Part shown: positions 30,672 through 38,771 of the stretch, one piece after another
How positions within the stretch are numbered: the first letter of the stretch is position 1
How the letters are laid out: every line of letters begins with the position of its first letter
IMG/VR virus record: IMGVR_UViG_3300013132_000018
Coordinates: 1-64,000 of that record
Direction: 5' to 3' (one strand)
Length of the DNA stretch: 64,000 nucleotides
Origin: a virus
Notes under the pieces: model-generated
The model's input: the letters and a program-made list of their open reading frames with translations, nothing else
What the model was told of the DNA's origin: nothing
Databases searched by the model: none
Made by a program: the position numbers and the translations under genes

Positions 30672-30975
30672 TCCTGTTGTTTGGCTGCTCGCGCTGACTG
30701 GTCTCGTCTGCCTGTTCCATCTGCTCCAGCATGGGCCTCGTTCGACTTCTGAGGCTGTGCAGTCGGGATTTAGATGGGCCGGGTTGTTGGGGATCGCTCT
30801 GGTGCTGGCCGCACTTGGTGTGGCCTCGTTGGCGGTGCTGCTCTGCGCACTGCTTGCTGGAGCGGTCCTGCTGGTGGCGCTGCTGGTGCTAGTCCTGCTG
30901 ACCTGCATCTGCATGCTGCCTGTGTTTCTGCTGGGTAGCGTGTTGGTGGTTGGATCAATGGAGTTGTTACCATGA
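30661..30975 (+). CDS. Small membrane protein
   Basis: 104 residues with three hydrophobic spans: VVWLLALTGLVCLFHLL, WAGLLGIALVLAALGVASLA and VLLVALLVLVLLTCICMLPV (about residues 6-24, 38-60 and 66-100). Charge is low and located at the N-terminus. Probably an inner-membrane protein; a holin is possible but no lysin is adjacent. Confidence 0.65.
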   Translation: MKSDPVVWLLALTGLVCLFHLLQHGPRSTSEAVQSGFRWAGLLGIALVLAALGVASLAVLLCALLAGAVLLVALLVLVLLTCICMLPVFLLGSVLVVGSMELLP

Positions 30976-31187
30976 GCAAGAAATCTGGAAAGAGACGGCG
31001 GCTGACGGACAAGCAGTATGCCGCCTCTGGCGGTTCCATCTGCCCGTCATGCCGGACGGAGAACCAGCTTACGGCCGGCAGGCATGAGGCTGATGGCGAT
31101 CGGATTGAGTTCGAGGTGTGCTGTGAAAAGTGCGGCTTCGACTTCTTCGACATCTACCAACTGGTTGGCTACAGGAAGGCGGAATGA
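30972..31187 (+). CDS. Zinc-ribbon small protein
   Basis: 71 residues with a basic N-terminus (SKKSGKRRRLTDKQY) followed by ICPSCRTEN, then CCEKCGFDFFDI: two CxxC pairs 32 residues apart, a zinc-ribbon layout. Overlaps the membrane-protein stop by 4 bases. Function unknown; nucleic-acid binding is plausible. Confidence 0.65.
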   Translation: MSKKSGKRRRLTDKQYAASGGSICPSCRTENQLTAGRHEADGDRIEFEVCCEKCGFDFFDIYQLVGYRKAE

Positions 31188-31912
31188 AGCGCGCAGCATT
31201 TACACCCGACCAAGTCGCCCGGCTGATTGACAAGCCTGGCCGACGCAAGAACAAGCTGGAGGCGGTGTATCGGCTCAAGCTGTCGGACGAGGACTACCGG
31301 GAGGAGTTGGAGGCCGAGATTTATCGGGATCCGCTGGCCCGAGGCTTGGCGTTTGAGCAGGAGATTGCTGCGCACTTCCCCGCTGACCGTGGTGCCGAGG
31401 TGCCTGATGAGGGCGCCTGGGTGCTGGTGAAGCACGCGCCCAGAGTCGGCTTTCCGACGGGGAAATCGTTCCAACCTCCGCCACTCTCGATCTGGTTTGC
31501 CTTGGCGGAGTGGCGACCGTCAGCACGGATGCGCGGAACCGCCTTCCGGCATCTGGCCCGCATCCTGACCCCGGAAGGGGAGATGTGCCTGGAGCCGCAC
31601 GAGTATGTGGTGTTCAAGAGTGGTCTGAGCAATCTGCTTGGCGTTGACGACGACAATCAGGTGCGGATCCACTATCTGAGCGGCGATGCCGCCATCGATG
31701 AGGACAAGCTTTTCTATCTTCAGTCGCGTGGCATTCCCCGCAGCCGTGCCGTGCTGATGCTGGTGGATCATGTGCGCAACCAGAACTGGTGCTGGTTTTC
31801 GCTGCCCATCGAGTATGCCCAGATGTTTGGGTTTGATCGGGCTCCGCGTGGTATTGCTGAGCGTCGCCCGGCTGAGCTTGCCCCAGAAGAGGAGGAACTG
31901 ACACATGCCTGA
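31184..31912 (+). CDS. Hypothetical protein
   Basis: 242 residues from ATG overlapping the previous stop. A basic helical N-terminus (RKNKLEAVYRLKLSDEDYRE) is followed by a globular part and LFYLQSRGIPRSRAVLMLV near residue 180, which looks like the LFYL.SRG segment of SufB-type proteins. The match is one short motif; no other SufBD feature is seen, so this is not called as an Fe-S assembly protein. Confidence 0.6.
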   Translation: MKRAAFTPDQVARLIDKPGRRKNKLEAVYRLKLSDEDYREELEAEIYRDPLARGLAFEQEIAAHFPADRGAEVPDEGAWVLVKHAPRVGFPTGKSFQPPPLSIWFALAEWRPSARMRGTAFRHLARILTPEGEMCLEPHEYVVFKSGLSNLLGVDDDNQVRIHYLSGDAAIDEDKLFYLQSRGIPRSRAVLMLVDHVRNQNWCWFSLPIEYAQMFGFDRAPRGIAERRPAELAPEEEELTHA

Positions 31913-32153
31913 GAAAACGAACAAGCCTGCGCCTGGCTGGTCGGTGCTGCTGGTGCCGACGGAAGATGCCGAGCTTTTGATGGAGACGCTGAGCATGGAC
32001 GCCAAGTCCCGTCATTTCGACCGTGAGCTTCGGCTGAAGATCGAGAAGTCCTTGGACCAGGTAACTGAGTTCGAGGTCGCGCACGAGCAGGCGATGGCGG
32101 TTCAGACGCTGCTTCTACCCATCGTGCGCGGTGCATCCAGCCATGAAAGTTAG
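31905..32153 (+). CDS. Hypothetical helical protein
   Basis: 82 residues; starts MPEKTNKPAPGWSVLL. Helical with an acidic face (DAELLMETLSMDAKSRHF) and the basic RELRLKIEKS stretch. Overlaps the previous gene by 8 bases. Ends in TAG. No family recognised. Confidence 0.5.
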   Translation: MPEKTNKPAPGWSVLLVPTEDAELLMETLSMDAKSRHFDRELRLKIEKSLDQVTEFEVAHEQAMAVQTLLLPIVRGASSHES

Positions 32154-32640
32154 TTACCGACAACCGTTGTCCAACGTCCGCGCTTTGCTGTTGATGTGGT
32201 CGTTGATCATCATTCAGGGGCTGATTATCGCCAGCTTCGGTCTGGGCGTTCCGGTGTCCGCCTTGCTTGGTGGCATTGTCGGAGGTTTGACCGCCTGGCT
32301 GACTGCCGATTGGTGGCGTCGCGGGGTGCCTGTGTTCCGGCTGTTCGACGGCGCTCTTGTGCCTGACGTGTCGATGGTTGTGGATAACGGGCAGGCGTCC
32401 AAGCACGACCTTAACCGGTCTGCGCTGATGTGGGACTACGAGCGCACGCTGGCCGGATTGAACTCGCTGGTGATGGTGAGTTGGACGGAATGGGCATGCG
32501 CCGCCACGATCCAGTCTTCCCGGTCGGCGCTGCCTGAGGCCGGTCGGACGGCCAGTGTTGATGCACTGCTTTGGGAGATTCGGAGCAAGTTTGTTGAACT
32601 GTATGGAAGAGAGCCCATTATTGCCTGGGTCCGCCGGTGA
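32143..32640 (+). CDS. Two-span membrane-anchored protein
   Basis: 165 residues. LLLMWSLIIIQGLIIASFG and a second hydrophobic segment around VSALLGGIVGGLTAWLTAD (about residues 16-53) form two membrane helices; the rest is soluble with a Trp-rich cluster (VMVSWTEWACAATI). Overlaps the preceding gene by 11 bases. A membrane anchor with a cytoplasmic tail is the simplest topology. Confidence 0.6.
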   Translation: MKVSYRQPLSNVRALLLMWSLIIIQGLIIASFGLGVPVSALLGGIVGGLTAWLTADWWRRGVPVFRLFDGALVPDVSMVVDNGQASKHDLNRSALMWDYERTLAGLNSLVMVSWTEWACAATIQSSRSALPEAGRTASVDALLWEIRSKFVELYGREPIIAWVRR

Positions 32641-33301
32641 CGGCTATGCCGCGCTGGCGGACGAGTGGATGGTGATTGGCGACGGAAAGCGGTTCAACTT
32701 TCTGGACCCCAAGCCGGAGGACATCAACATTGCGGACATTGTTCGCGGGCTGTCCAAGCTGTGCCGGTATTGCGGTCAATGCAACGGCTTCTACAGCGTG
32801 GCCCAGCATAGTGTGCTGGTGGCCAAGTGCGTGCCGGCGAAGTTCAAGCTGGAGGCGCTGCTGCATGACGCCGCGGAGGCCTACCTGGGTGACATCATCC
32901 AACCGGTGAAGCGGTTCCTTCCGGAGTTCCGTCGGATGGAGCATCATGTCTGGAAGGCCATTGCCGCTGCCTTTGAACTGCCGGAGCAGACGTCACCCGA
33001 GGTGAAGGAGGCCGACCGGCGGATGATGGTGACCGAGAAGCGGTCGCTGTTTCCGGCCCTTACTCCGGTGTGGCAGTTGGAGAAGCAGGGGGTCGTGCCT
33101 TATCCCGCGCTGCGGATTGTCGGACTCTCGCATGAATCCGCACGCGAAGGTTTCCTGCTGTCATTCCACACGTATGTCCGGCTGCAGAAGGCGTTTCGGG
33201 ACGGTCGTGTGTCTGTGTGCGACCGCTGCACCGAACTTGCGGTCGAGGATGCTACCGGCGTCTGTTTCAGCCAGGTTTGCCTTCCTTACGACAAAAGATG
33301 A
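32603..33301 (+). CDS. HD-domain phosphohydrolase (YfbR-like)
   Basis: 232 residues. Contains CRYCGQCNGFYSVAQHSVLV, then LEALLHDAAEAYLGDIIQPV, the HD pair of the phosphohydrolase fold (metal-binding H...HD), and VKEADRRMMVTEKRSLF with the following Asp. This pattern matches phage nucleotidases and deoxynucleotide phosphohydrolases of the YfbR type. It would act on dNMPs and complements the deoxyribonucleotidase at 1069. The C-terminal CDRCTELAVEDATGVC adds a possible zinc site. Confidence 0.8.
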   Translation: MEESPLLPGSAGDGYAALADEWMVIGDGKRFNFLDPKPEDINIADIVRGLSKLCRYCGQCNGFYSVAQHSVLVAKCVPAKFKLEALLHDAAEAYLGDIIQPVKRFLPEFRRMEHHVWKAIAAAFELPEQTSPEVKEADRRMMVTEKRSLFPALTPVWQLEKQGVVPYPALRIVGLSHESAREGFLLSFHTYVRLQKAFRDGRVSVCDRCTELAVEDATGVCFSQVCLPYDKR

Positions 33302-34002
33302 GTGCTCAAATCGAGATGCCTGAATACTACCGGGCGCCGCTGACGGAGCGGGACGAAATAACGGCCTGGTTGCTGGATTACAACGCTCGGTCTTGGGACC
33401 GGCGAGGTGGTTTTGGCTACGAGGCGCAGCCGTTCTCCAAGGCAGGCTTCTCCCGCGGACCTTGGCTGTTCTGCTTCAACGTAAAGGTGCGCGCACATCT
33501 GGACTGGAGTCACGCTGGACTGCTGACCAGCGCGGTGCAGGCGGGTCACCTTGACCGTAAAACGGCGACCGATGCGCATTGGCTGTCCGAGACCGAACAG
33601 CGGCTGACCGATACGTCGGATGACGCCTTGTGGGATGCTGGCATTGAGGACAGCCGGGACGTGTTCTGCGGCCGGGACGGCAAGCCGGACGACGACGGCT
33701 ACTCCATGCTCTGGGATGGCACACACGTCGATACCCGGTTTGCCTTTCTCGGCAGGTCCGGCGGCTGGCTGGCGCTGACCGGTTTTGAAGGCCACCGGCT
33801 GGCTGGAGATGCGGAGGAGGTGCTGGCTGAAATGTCGGATGAGTGTTTGCGGCGGCTGTATGCCTTTTTGGTGATGCTGCAGCACGACCTGGTCGGTGAC
33901 CTACCCTCCCGGATGGTTCACGCAGCGGCGGCGTTTCACTTCTTCCACAATATCTGTGGCGACATCTGCCGGACGGAGGACTTGGTTGGAGCAGGAATCT
34001 GA
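33298..34002 (+). CDS. Conserved phage hypothetical protein
   Basis: 234 residues from ATG. A central section FNVKVRAHLDWSHAGLLTSA, then LGRSGGWLALTGFEGH, resembles a family of phage and bacterial proteins with the order HVDLAYAG ... RSGGWL. Its role is not known. Overlaps the HD gene stop by 4 bases. Confidence 0.6.
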   Translation: MSAQIEMPEYYRAPLTERDEITAWLLDYNARSWDRRGGFGYEAQPFSKAGFSRGPWLFCFNVKVRAHLDWSHAGLLTSAVQAGHLDRKTATDAHWLSETEQRLTDTSDDALWDAGIEDSRDVFCGRDGKPDDDGYSMLWDGTHVDTRFAFLGRSGGWLALTGFEGHRLAGDAEEVLAEMSDECLRRLYAFLVMLQHDLVGDLPSRMVHAAAAFHFFHNICGDICRTEDLVGAGI

Positions 34003-34005
34003 GGT

Positions 34006-34323
34006 ATGGAAGCTACTGAGATACTTAACAGTTATCTGAACGTGGCGGAACCAGTTGCCCGGCGTTTGCTGGAGCTTGCCCGAGCCCAGGCTCACACTGA
34101 CGCAGCGTGTAAGCAGGCGGCGGCTGAACTGGAAGTTTATCTGGAACGGTTCGACAATGACCGGTTGGTTCGCGATGCGGCCATCCGTGAACTGGCGGAG
34201 TCTAACTTGCCGCTGGCTGATGGTGAACTAGAGATGGACCCCAACGCTGTGGTCAGCGAAGGCGACGACAATGGTGCCTATGTCATGACGTGGTCGTGGG
34301 TGTCGTTTGCGGACACTGCCTAG
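34006..34323 (+). CDS. Conserved phage small protein
   Basis: 105 residues, nearly all helix until the end, where DDNGAYVMTWSWVSF is a motif found in short phage proteins (GAYV..WVWV). Acidic. Ends in TAG; 17 bases before the next gene. Confidence 0.55.
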   Translation: MEATEILNSYLNVAEPVARRLLELARAQAHTDAACKQAAAELEVYLERFDNDRLVRDAAIRELAESNLPLADGELEMDPNAVVSEGDDNGAYVMTWSWVSFADTA

Positions 34324-34340
34324 GACAAGGAAAAAGACTA

Positions 34341-34766
34341 ATGAACGGACACGTATTTAGGGAAGTGCATGGTGTCATGGTGCAGGAGTTTGATCCTGTG
34401 TCGTGCCGGGTGGTGGGTATGCGGTTTCAGCCGGACGACGGCGAACATCGCTCGCTGGATGCCGTGTTTGACGAGATTGGGTTTGATGCTTCGGTGGACC
34501 AGCGCAGCCGCAAGGCGCTGCTGGCGCAGGACCTGCGCAATCTGTTCATTCCGCGGCTGGTGGCCCAGACGGAGCGCAGCATGGTATGGCAGATCGACGA
34601 GCACATGGTCATGGTCGGACGGATAACCGCCACGGCTGACCGCAAGGCACAGGTGTTGCACGACGCTGCGCTCATCCCTGCGGCCGACTGGGAAGATCTC
34701 GGCTGGCCGGACGGACGCAAGCTGGATGCCTGGTGCAAAAAGAGATTCAAGCCGGCCAAGCCATGA
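34341..34766 (+). CDS. Hypothetical protein
   Basis: 141 residues from ATG. First half strand-rich (MVQEFDPVSCRVVGMRFQPD), second half with RLVAQTERSMVWQIDEHM and a C-terminal basic helix (WCKKRFKPAKP). No family recognised. Stop overlaps the next ATG. Confidence 0.55.
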   Translation: MNGHVFREVHGVMVQEFDPVSCRVVGMRFQPDDGEHRSLDAVFDEIGFDASVDQRSRKALLAQDLRNLFIPRLVAQTERSMVWQIDEHMVMVGRITATADRKAQVLHDAALIPAADWEDLGWPDGRKLDAWCKKRFKPAKP

Positions 34767-34909
34767 GTGCTCAGACTATCTTTGAAGCGCATCGCCGCGA
34801 GTGTCCACTGACGGATGCCGAGGCGGTGGATGTGCTGTTGGAATACATCGACAACCAGGAGTCGCCCGAGGGGTTTTCCGACTTCCTGGACAATCGACCG
34901 CCGGACTGA
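34763..34909 (+). CDS. Small acidic protein
   Basis: 48 residues: MSAQTIFEAHRRECPLTD then AVDVLLEYIDNQESP and an acidic end. ATG in CCATGAG overlaps the previous TGA by 4 bases; stop at TGA. Too short for most automatic gene finders but with normal codon use and the local overlap rule. Function unknown. Confidence 0.55.
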   Translation: MSAQTIFEAHRRECPLTDAEAVDVLLEYIDNQESPEGFSDFLDNRPPD

Positions 34910-34924
34910 TGTCATGCGTTAGCC

Positions 34925-35797
34925 ATGAACCAACCGATACTCGTTGTCCGCACTGATACCGGCACCAACCCGTCGTCGCTGTTCTCCTGGTCGGCTGAAC
35001 AGGCGGGGCTGCCGGCATGGAACCGGCTGTCAGCCACGCCATCCGTATTGCTGGACCATCTCAAGGCACAGGTCCTGCCGGATCTGTCGGACGATGACGT
35101 CCTGGTATGTCTGGATGGCACCAGCAGCCTCTGCGTGCGCCGCCTCTACGCCCCGGACGCGTTCGCCAAGCGGCTGCATCAGACGATGGATGAACTGTCG
35201 GCCGATGTGCTGCTGGCCTCCTGCGTCAACTGCTATCCAGCCACAGCCAAGCTGATGGCCGTCTGTGACCGCAGCTTCGGCAAGTTGAAGCGCAACCGGT
35301 ATCCTTCGGCAGATGGCTGGGCTGCCCGGGTTGGGGCGTTTCGGCGGCTGGTGCGCCGGCACGGAGCCCAGTCGCTGATGTCTGAGCGCTGGTGGGCGGA
35401 GGTGATCGAGGTGAACTGGGGCAATTACGGAAACCAGCCCCGGATCGTCATCGATCATGACTGCCATTTGTTTCAGCCGCTGGACGACATGGTGTTGGAC
35501 CTGGCGCCAGCCCCATTCTCGTTGCTGAACAGCCGCACGGGCGCGCAGCCGATGTTCCTGCAGCGGACGGGGGTGGCCAGCCTCGGGCCATGGATGGAGA
35601 TGATCTGGCCGACTGGGCCTGGCAAACCGTGGGAGCGCTTTCTCGGTGAATATGAGAAGCAGCGCGACGACGTGGTGCTGGATTCGGGCGAGATGTTACT
35701 GGACCTGTGGCCGAATGCCGGGCTGTTCGTGGATCATTCCGCGCAGGATCGGACGGTTGTGGGTGAACGGGTGGTTTGGTTGCGTCCCAGAACATGA
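34925..35797 (+). CDS. PLOD-like glycosyltransferase domain protein
   Basis: 290 residues. Starts with a GT-A-like strand (PILVVRTDTGTNPS). Then DDDVLVCLDGTSSLCVRRLY (about residues 55-75) resembles the metal-binding D-x-D region in procollagen-lysine glycosyltransferases and related bacterial and phage enzymes, and ASCVNCYPATAKLM follows at about residue 100. Later IVIDHDCHLFQPLDDM is the second acidic strand. Sugar donor and acceptor are unknown. One of three glycosyltransferases in the window. Confidence 0.65.
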   Translation: MNQPILVVRTDTGTNPSSLFSWSAEQAGLPAWNRLSATPSVLLDHLKAQVLPDLSDDDVLVCLDGTSSLCVRRLYAPDAFAKRLHQTMDELSADVLLASCVNCYPATAKLMAVCDRSFGKLKRNRYPSADGWAARVGAFRRLVRRHGAQSLMSERWWAEVIEVNWGNYGNQPRIVIDHDCHLFQPLDDMVLDLAPAPFSLLNSRTGAQPMFLQRTGVASLGPWMEMIWPTGPGKPWERFLGEYEKQRDDVVLDSGEMLLDLWPNAGLFVDHSAQDRTVVGERVVWLRPRT

Positions 35798-36093
35798 ATG
35801 CCGACCGAGGAAGGTCCACTGAGTTCGGCGCCTGCAACGGGTGCCGGACGCACCTCACTGCGCATGGAGTGGCGCCGCACGCCGTCACCCAGTTTTCTTT
35901 CAGCGATGGTTCGCTGCTGGGGCTGTGCGATGCGTGCTGCGAGCAGCTTCGTAACCTGATTGATGAGCAAACAAGAGCTAGAAATAAAACACCTGAGGCG
36001 GAAGCTCCGGCTCGCCAGAAGTGCTTTGTCGTTCGCGGCCGACTATCCGGCCAACAGCAACAGCGAGCCGGACGTGATGGGCGAGGCGGTTGA
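35794..36093 (+). CDS. Zinc-ribbon hypothetical protein
   Basis: 99 residues. The first half has FGACNGCRTHLTAHGV and LLGLCDACCEQL, two CxxC pairs in a zinc-ribbon layout. The second half overlaps the next gene by 131 bases and is Gln/Arg-rich (LSGQQQQRAGRDGRGG), so either the gene ends earlier or the overlap is unusually long. Confidence 0.5.
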   Translation: MNADRGRSTEFGACNGCRTHLTAHGVAPHAVTQFSFSDGSLLGLCDACCEQLRNLIDEQTRARNKTPEAEAPARQKCFVVRGRLSGQQQQRAGRDGRGG

Positions 36094-36181
36094 CCGGATC
36101 AGCCAGCAGGCTGTCTCGTGCCTGGCGGCCTGGGCTTGCCTGGACCGCCAGCATCGTCGAAAGTCTGCCAAGCATGGCTAA
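35963..36181 (+). CDS. Basic helical small protein
   Basis: 72 residues: a strongly basic helix (MSKQELEIKHLRRKLRLARS) then an Ala/Cys-rich helix (AVSCLAAWACLDRQH) and a basic end. The overlapped upstream frame has lower quality at its end, so this is the better gene in the shared region. Function unknown. Confidence 0.5.
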   Translation: MSKQELEIKHLRRKLRLARSALSFAADYPANSNSEPDVMGEAVDRISQQAVSCLAAWACLDRQHRRKSAKHG

Positions 36182-36530
36182 AGCCGTCATACCCGGATTT
36201 GCGACAACTTCGCTGTTCACGCCAACGGTGCTGCGCTTTGTGCGTGACCGTGCGATGGACTACCCGCGGCGGTCCCAGCGGCAGGTGGTCAACATGGTTC
36301 GACCACTGGCCCGCCGGCCTTTTGAAGAGCGCGTTGTCACCACTGAAGATGGCCTGCCGGTGCTGCATGTCGGCCAGCAGATAGTGCTGACCAGCACGGC
36401 GGACGGGCTGAATGTGCAGGTGCTCAACCGGTATGTCCGCCAATGTCCGGATGGTCAGCGCATTCCGCTGTCGATGGACATGGCGCAGTCGCTGGATGAG
36501 TTGCAGGGCGTAATGCCGCAGGAGAATTGA
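36174..36530 (+). CDS. Hypothetical protein
   Basis: 118 residues; ATG overlaps the previous stop. Starts MAKAVIPGFATTSLFTPTVL, then a basic section (DYPRRSQRQVVNMVRPLARR) and a strand-rich end. No family recognised. Confidence 0.55.
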   Translation: MAKAVIPGFATTSLFTPTVLRFVRDRAMDYPRRSQRQVVNMVRPLARRPFEERVVTTEDGLPVLHVGQQIVLTSTADGLNVQVLNRYVRQCPDGQRIPLSMDMAQSLDELQGVMPQEN

Positions 36531-36533
36531 GCT

Positions 36534-36839
36534 ATGGATGTTTCCAAAATGCCGTGGCAGTTGACGCTGCTGCCGCACGAAGACTGTGCGCCGAGCGAGA
36601 AAGAGGGCTGGCCAGACTATCTGGTAGGCGGGTTGACCCTGGCCCAGGCCGCGGTCCGGTTGGACCTGCGGGTGCTGGAGCAGACCGGCAACTTCCTGTC
36701 GGCGGCTGATGACGAGTTCTTCTTGCGACTACACCGGATCCGCAACGGCAAGGACGAGTCGCCGGCATGGGACGAGGAGCGGCAGAGCGGCTGGGTGCTG
36801 AAGGTGGTGCACCGTCCAAGCACTCCCGGACACGCATGA
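36534..36839 (+). CDS. Hypothetical protein
   Basis: 101 residues. Starts MDVSKMPWQLTLLPHEDCAP; the middle AQAAVRLDLRVLEQTGNFLS is helical, and the end basic. ATG 3 bases after the previous TGA. No family recognised. Confidence 0.5.
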   Translation: MDVSKMPWQLTLLPHEDCAPSEKEGWPDYLVGGLTLAQAAVRLDLRVLEQTGNFLSAADDEFFLRLHRIRNGKDESPAWDEERQSGWVLKVVHRPSTPGHA

Positions 36840-37075
36840 GCCGTTCAACCAGGCCCAGCCCTCAGATGCTGGCCATGCTGCGCAGCCTGCGTGACCATGG
36901 CGATTACGGTTATCATCTGCATGGGGCAGCCCAGCATGGCGGTGCGTCAGGCACGCTGTGCGCACTAATCCATCGCGGGTGGGTGTCCAACAGCGACCGG
37001 TGCAAGCTGGCGTTGACGGAGGCAGGACTAAAGATTCTCCAGGATCATGAGCAGAAAAGTCGAACTGGTGCTTGA
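36836..37075 (+). CDS. Winged-helix-like small protein
   Basis: 79 residues. Helix MLAMLRSLRDHGDYGYHL, then LCALIHRGWVS and LALTEAGLKIL, a helix-turn-helix plus wing order of small phage regulators. ATG overlaps the previous stop by 4 bases. DNA binding is an inference from the pattern. Confidence 0.55.
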   Translation: MSRSTRPSPQMLAMLRSLRDHGDYGYHLHGAAQHGGASGTLCALIHRGWVSNSDRCKLALTEAGLKILQDHEQKSRTGA

Positions 37076-37223
37076 AGTGAAGTTGGTGGTGGAGGTGGAT
37101 GAAGGAGTTTCGATGCAGACGGTGGTGGATGAGTTGGACTACGAGTTCAACAACCCCGACTCCGGAAGTTTCAACATCGTGGACACCGAGATCCGAGACT
37201 ACAAGGTGGTTGATTCCAAATGA
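37047..37223 (+). CDS. Small acidic protein
   Basis: 58 residues: MSRKVELVLEVKLVVEVDEG, then VDELDYEFNNPDSG and a charged end. ATG overlaps the preceding gene by 29 bases and the stop overlaps the next ATG by 4. Alternating hydrophobic residues suggest a beta hairpin. Function unknown. Confidence 0.55.
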   Translation: MSRKVELVLEVKLVVEVDEGVSMQTVVDELDYEFNNPDSGSFNIVDTEIRDYKVVDSK

Positions 37224-37723
37224 GCAAACCGAAGAAGGTCAAGCTGGTCCCGCCGGACTTGCAGCAGTGTCAGGCGGAAAAGGCTGACGGGTCGTTCATG
37301 ACGCTGGGACCGGTTCGCCGGGAACGGTGCAAGAACGTGCCCGTGGTGGTGGCCAAGGAACGCAAGCCTGGCGCGGATGGTCAGCGGGGCAGTATGTCGC
37401 TGTGCACTGAGTGCCGGCAGGTCTGCATCGACAGGCTTGGAAAGGGCTACGCCTCGTTCACCAAGATCAACCGCATCAAGGTATCCAGCCGAAGGTTCTA
37501 CCGCAGCCGGTTCTGGGTGGAGATCCTGTCCGAGGAGCCACTCCCGGACGTGTCGCTGCGCACGCTGATGGATGACTGCGAGAATGGTCCTTACAGCGGC
37601 GACAGCGGGCATAGCAAGACGGAAGAGATCGATGGGCCAAAAGCTGCCAGGTTGCTGCTGAAGCAGGGCAGCGATCCTGGGTTCTTCATGCTGACCAACA
37701 AGGGCGAGGACACGGAGGAATAA
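37220..37723 (+). CDS. Zinc-motif hypothetical protein
   Basis: 167 residues. After a basic start (KPKKVKLVPPDLQQCQ) it carries ERCKNVPVVV and SLCTECRQVC, a Cys set that may bind zinc, followed by a basic stretch (KVSSRRFYRSRFW) and an acidic end. No family recognised. Confidence 0.55.
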   Translation: MSKPKKVKLVPPDLQQCQAEKADGSFMTLGPVRRERCKNVPVVVAKERKPGADGQRGSMSLCTECRQVCIDRLGKGYASFTKINRIKVSSRRFYRSRFWVEILSEEPLPDVSLRTLMDDCENGPYSGDSGHSKTEEIDGPKAARLLLKQGSDPGFFMLTNKGEDTEE

Positions 37724-37724
37724 C

Positions 37725-37934
37725 ATGCCAGACGAGCAGATTATCAAGCTGGGCACGCGCCAGAAGAATGCGCTGCTGTGGGTGGCTGGACGGACGTCAG
37801 CCGCCAAGGTGACACCGTCGTCGCTGCAAGACCTGGTCCGGCTGAAGCTGATCGAGCGGGATGGCAGCGCACGCAGCGTGGCATTCAAGCTGACCACCAC
37901 AGGCCAGACGTGGCTGGACCAACACGCACCATGA
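37725..37934 (+). CDS. Small winged-helix-like protein
   Basis: 69 residues: KLGTRQKNALLWVAGR, SLQDLVRLKLIERDG and a strand pair VAFKLTTTGQTWL, the order of a winged-helix domain. One base after the previous stop. Could be a small transcriptional regulator; not proven. Confidence 0.55.
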   Translation: MPDEQIIKLGTRQKNALLWVAGRTSAAKVTPSSLQDLVRLKLIERDGSARSVAFKLTTTGQTWLDQHAP

Positions 37935-38410
37935 GCCACACCGATCCCGGCAGCTTGCCGCGTGATGTCCGGGTCAAGCTCCTGCAAATTCGCGCAGCGC
38001 TGCTGCAGAACGACATGCACGAAGCGCAGCACCTGCTTTATTCAATCGCAGACCCTGAGTTCCGCAGCATTGAGGCGTGGGAACGCCTGTCGGACGGCAT
38101 AACGGAGGTGGCGCCGGCGACAACGACGGAGGCCATGGACGCCCTAGTGTATCAGATCAATCGGCTTACCCATCGTCCCATCAAGGCATGGTTGGGAGGT
38201 GTGGTGTTGATCGGCAACCTGCATTGTCTGGGAGACGAGTCTTCTGGCGGCCTTCGGTATCGCTGTGTTGAGGTCATCAACCGCGAGGGAGTGGTCCGCG
38301 ATCATTTGAGTGGCTGGCACACGGAAGGTGAGATGGTGCTGGCGTTGAAGGTGGCATTGGAACACACACGGGACAAGTATGCACAGTCACGAAATAGAGA
38401 AGATGGTTGA
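37931..38410 (+). CDS. Hypothetical protein
   Basis: 159 residues from ATG overlapping the previous stop. A helical half (RVKLLQIRAALLQNDMHEAQ) precedes a strand section with WLGGVVLIGNLHCLGD. No recognisable family. The end overlaps the following gene by 32 bases. Confidence 0.5.
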   Translation: MSHTDPGSLPRDVRVKLLQIRAALLQNDMHEAQHLLYSIADPEFRSIEAWERLSDGITEVAPATTTEAMDALVYQINRLTHRPIKAWLGGVVLIGNLHCLGDESSGGLRYRCVEVINREGVVRDHLSGWHTEGEMVLALKVALEHTRDKYAQSRNREDG

Positions 38411-38771
38411 TGCCTTGAACAAGGCTGGGTTGATTGCCCCGACTCTCGTCAATGCGATCATCACCAGTTTGGAGGAATACTGGATCGACCGCATGGCCGT
38501 GGTCTGGACTACGGAGGATGTGCACCGGCAGTTAAATCAGCGTGGGCTGGTAATGGATGACGATCGGGCGGTGCAGATCCTGGGTCAACTGCTGGATGAC
38601 CATGACGCCAACCATGGCATCAACTGGAACACCATCGACTTCGCCCTGCCATCGGCAGACGACGAGGCTGTCCGCAAGCTCACCCCAGCACAGAAGCAGG
38701 CGGTGGAGAATGGCCACTGGTATCTGCTGGTGCCCAAAGGCAAGCGCCGGTTCTGCGAAAAGCGCGCGTAA
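38379..38771 (+). CDS. Hypothetical protein
   Basis: 130 residues from ATG; a later ATG at 38403 is possible. Helical, with ILGQLLDDHDANHGINWN and a basic C-terminus. Last gene before two terminator-like hairpins. Confidence 0.5.
   Translation: MHSHEIEKMVDALNKAGLIAPTLVNAIITSLEEYWIDRMAVVWTTEDVHRQLNQRGLVMDDDRAVQILGQLLDDHDANHGINWNTIDFALPSADDEAVRKLTPAQKQAVENGHWYLLVPKGKRRFCEKRA

Noticed and set aside
31184-31912. LFYLQSRGIPRSRA looks like the LFYL.SRG motif of SufB.
   Set aside because: Only one short motif matches, and no other SufBD region or partner gene is present.
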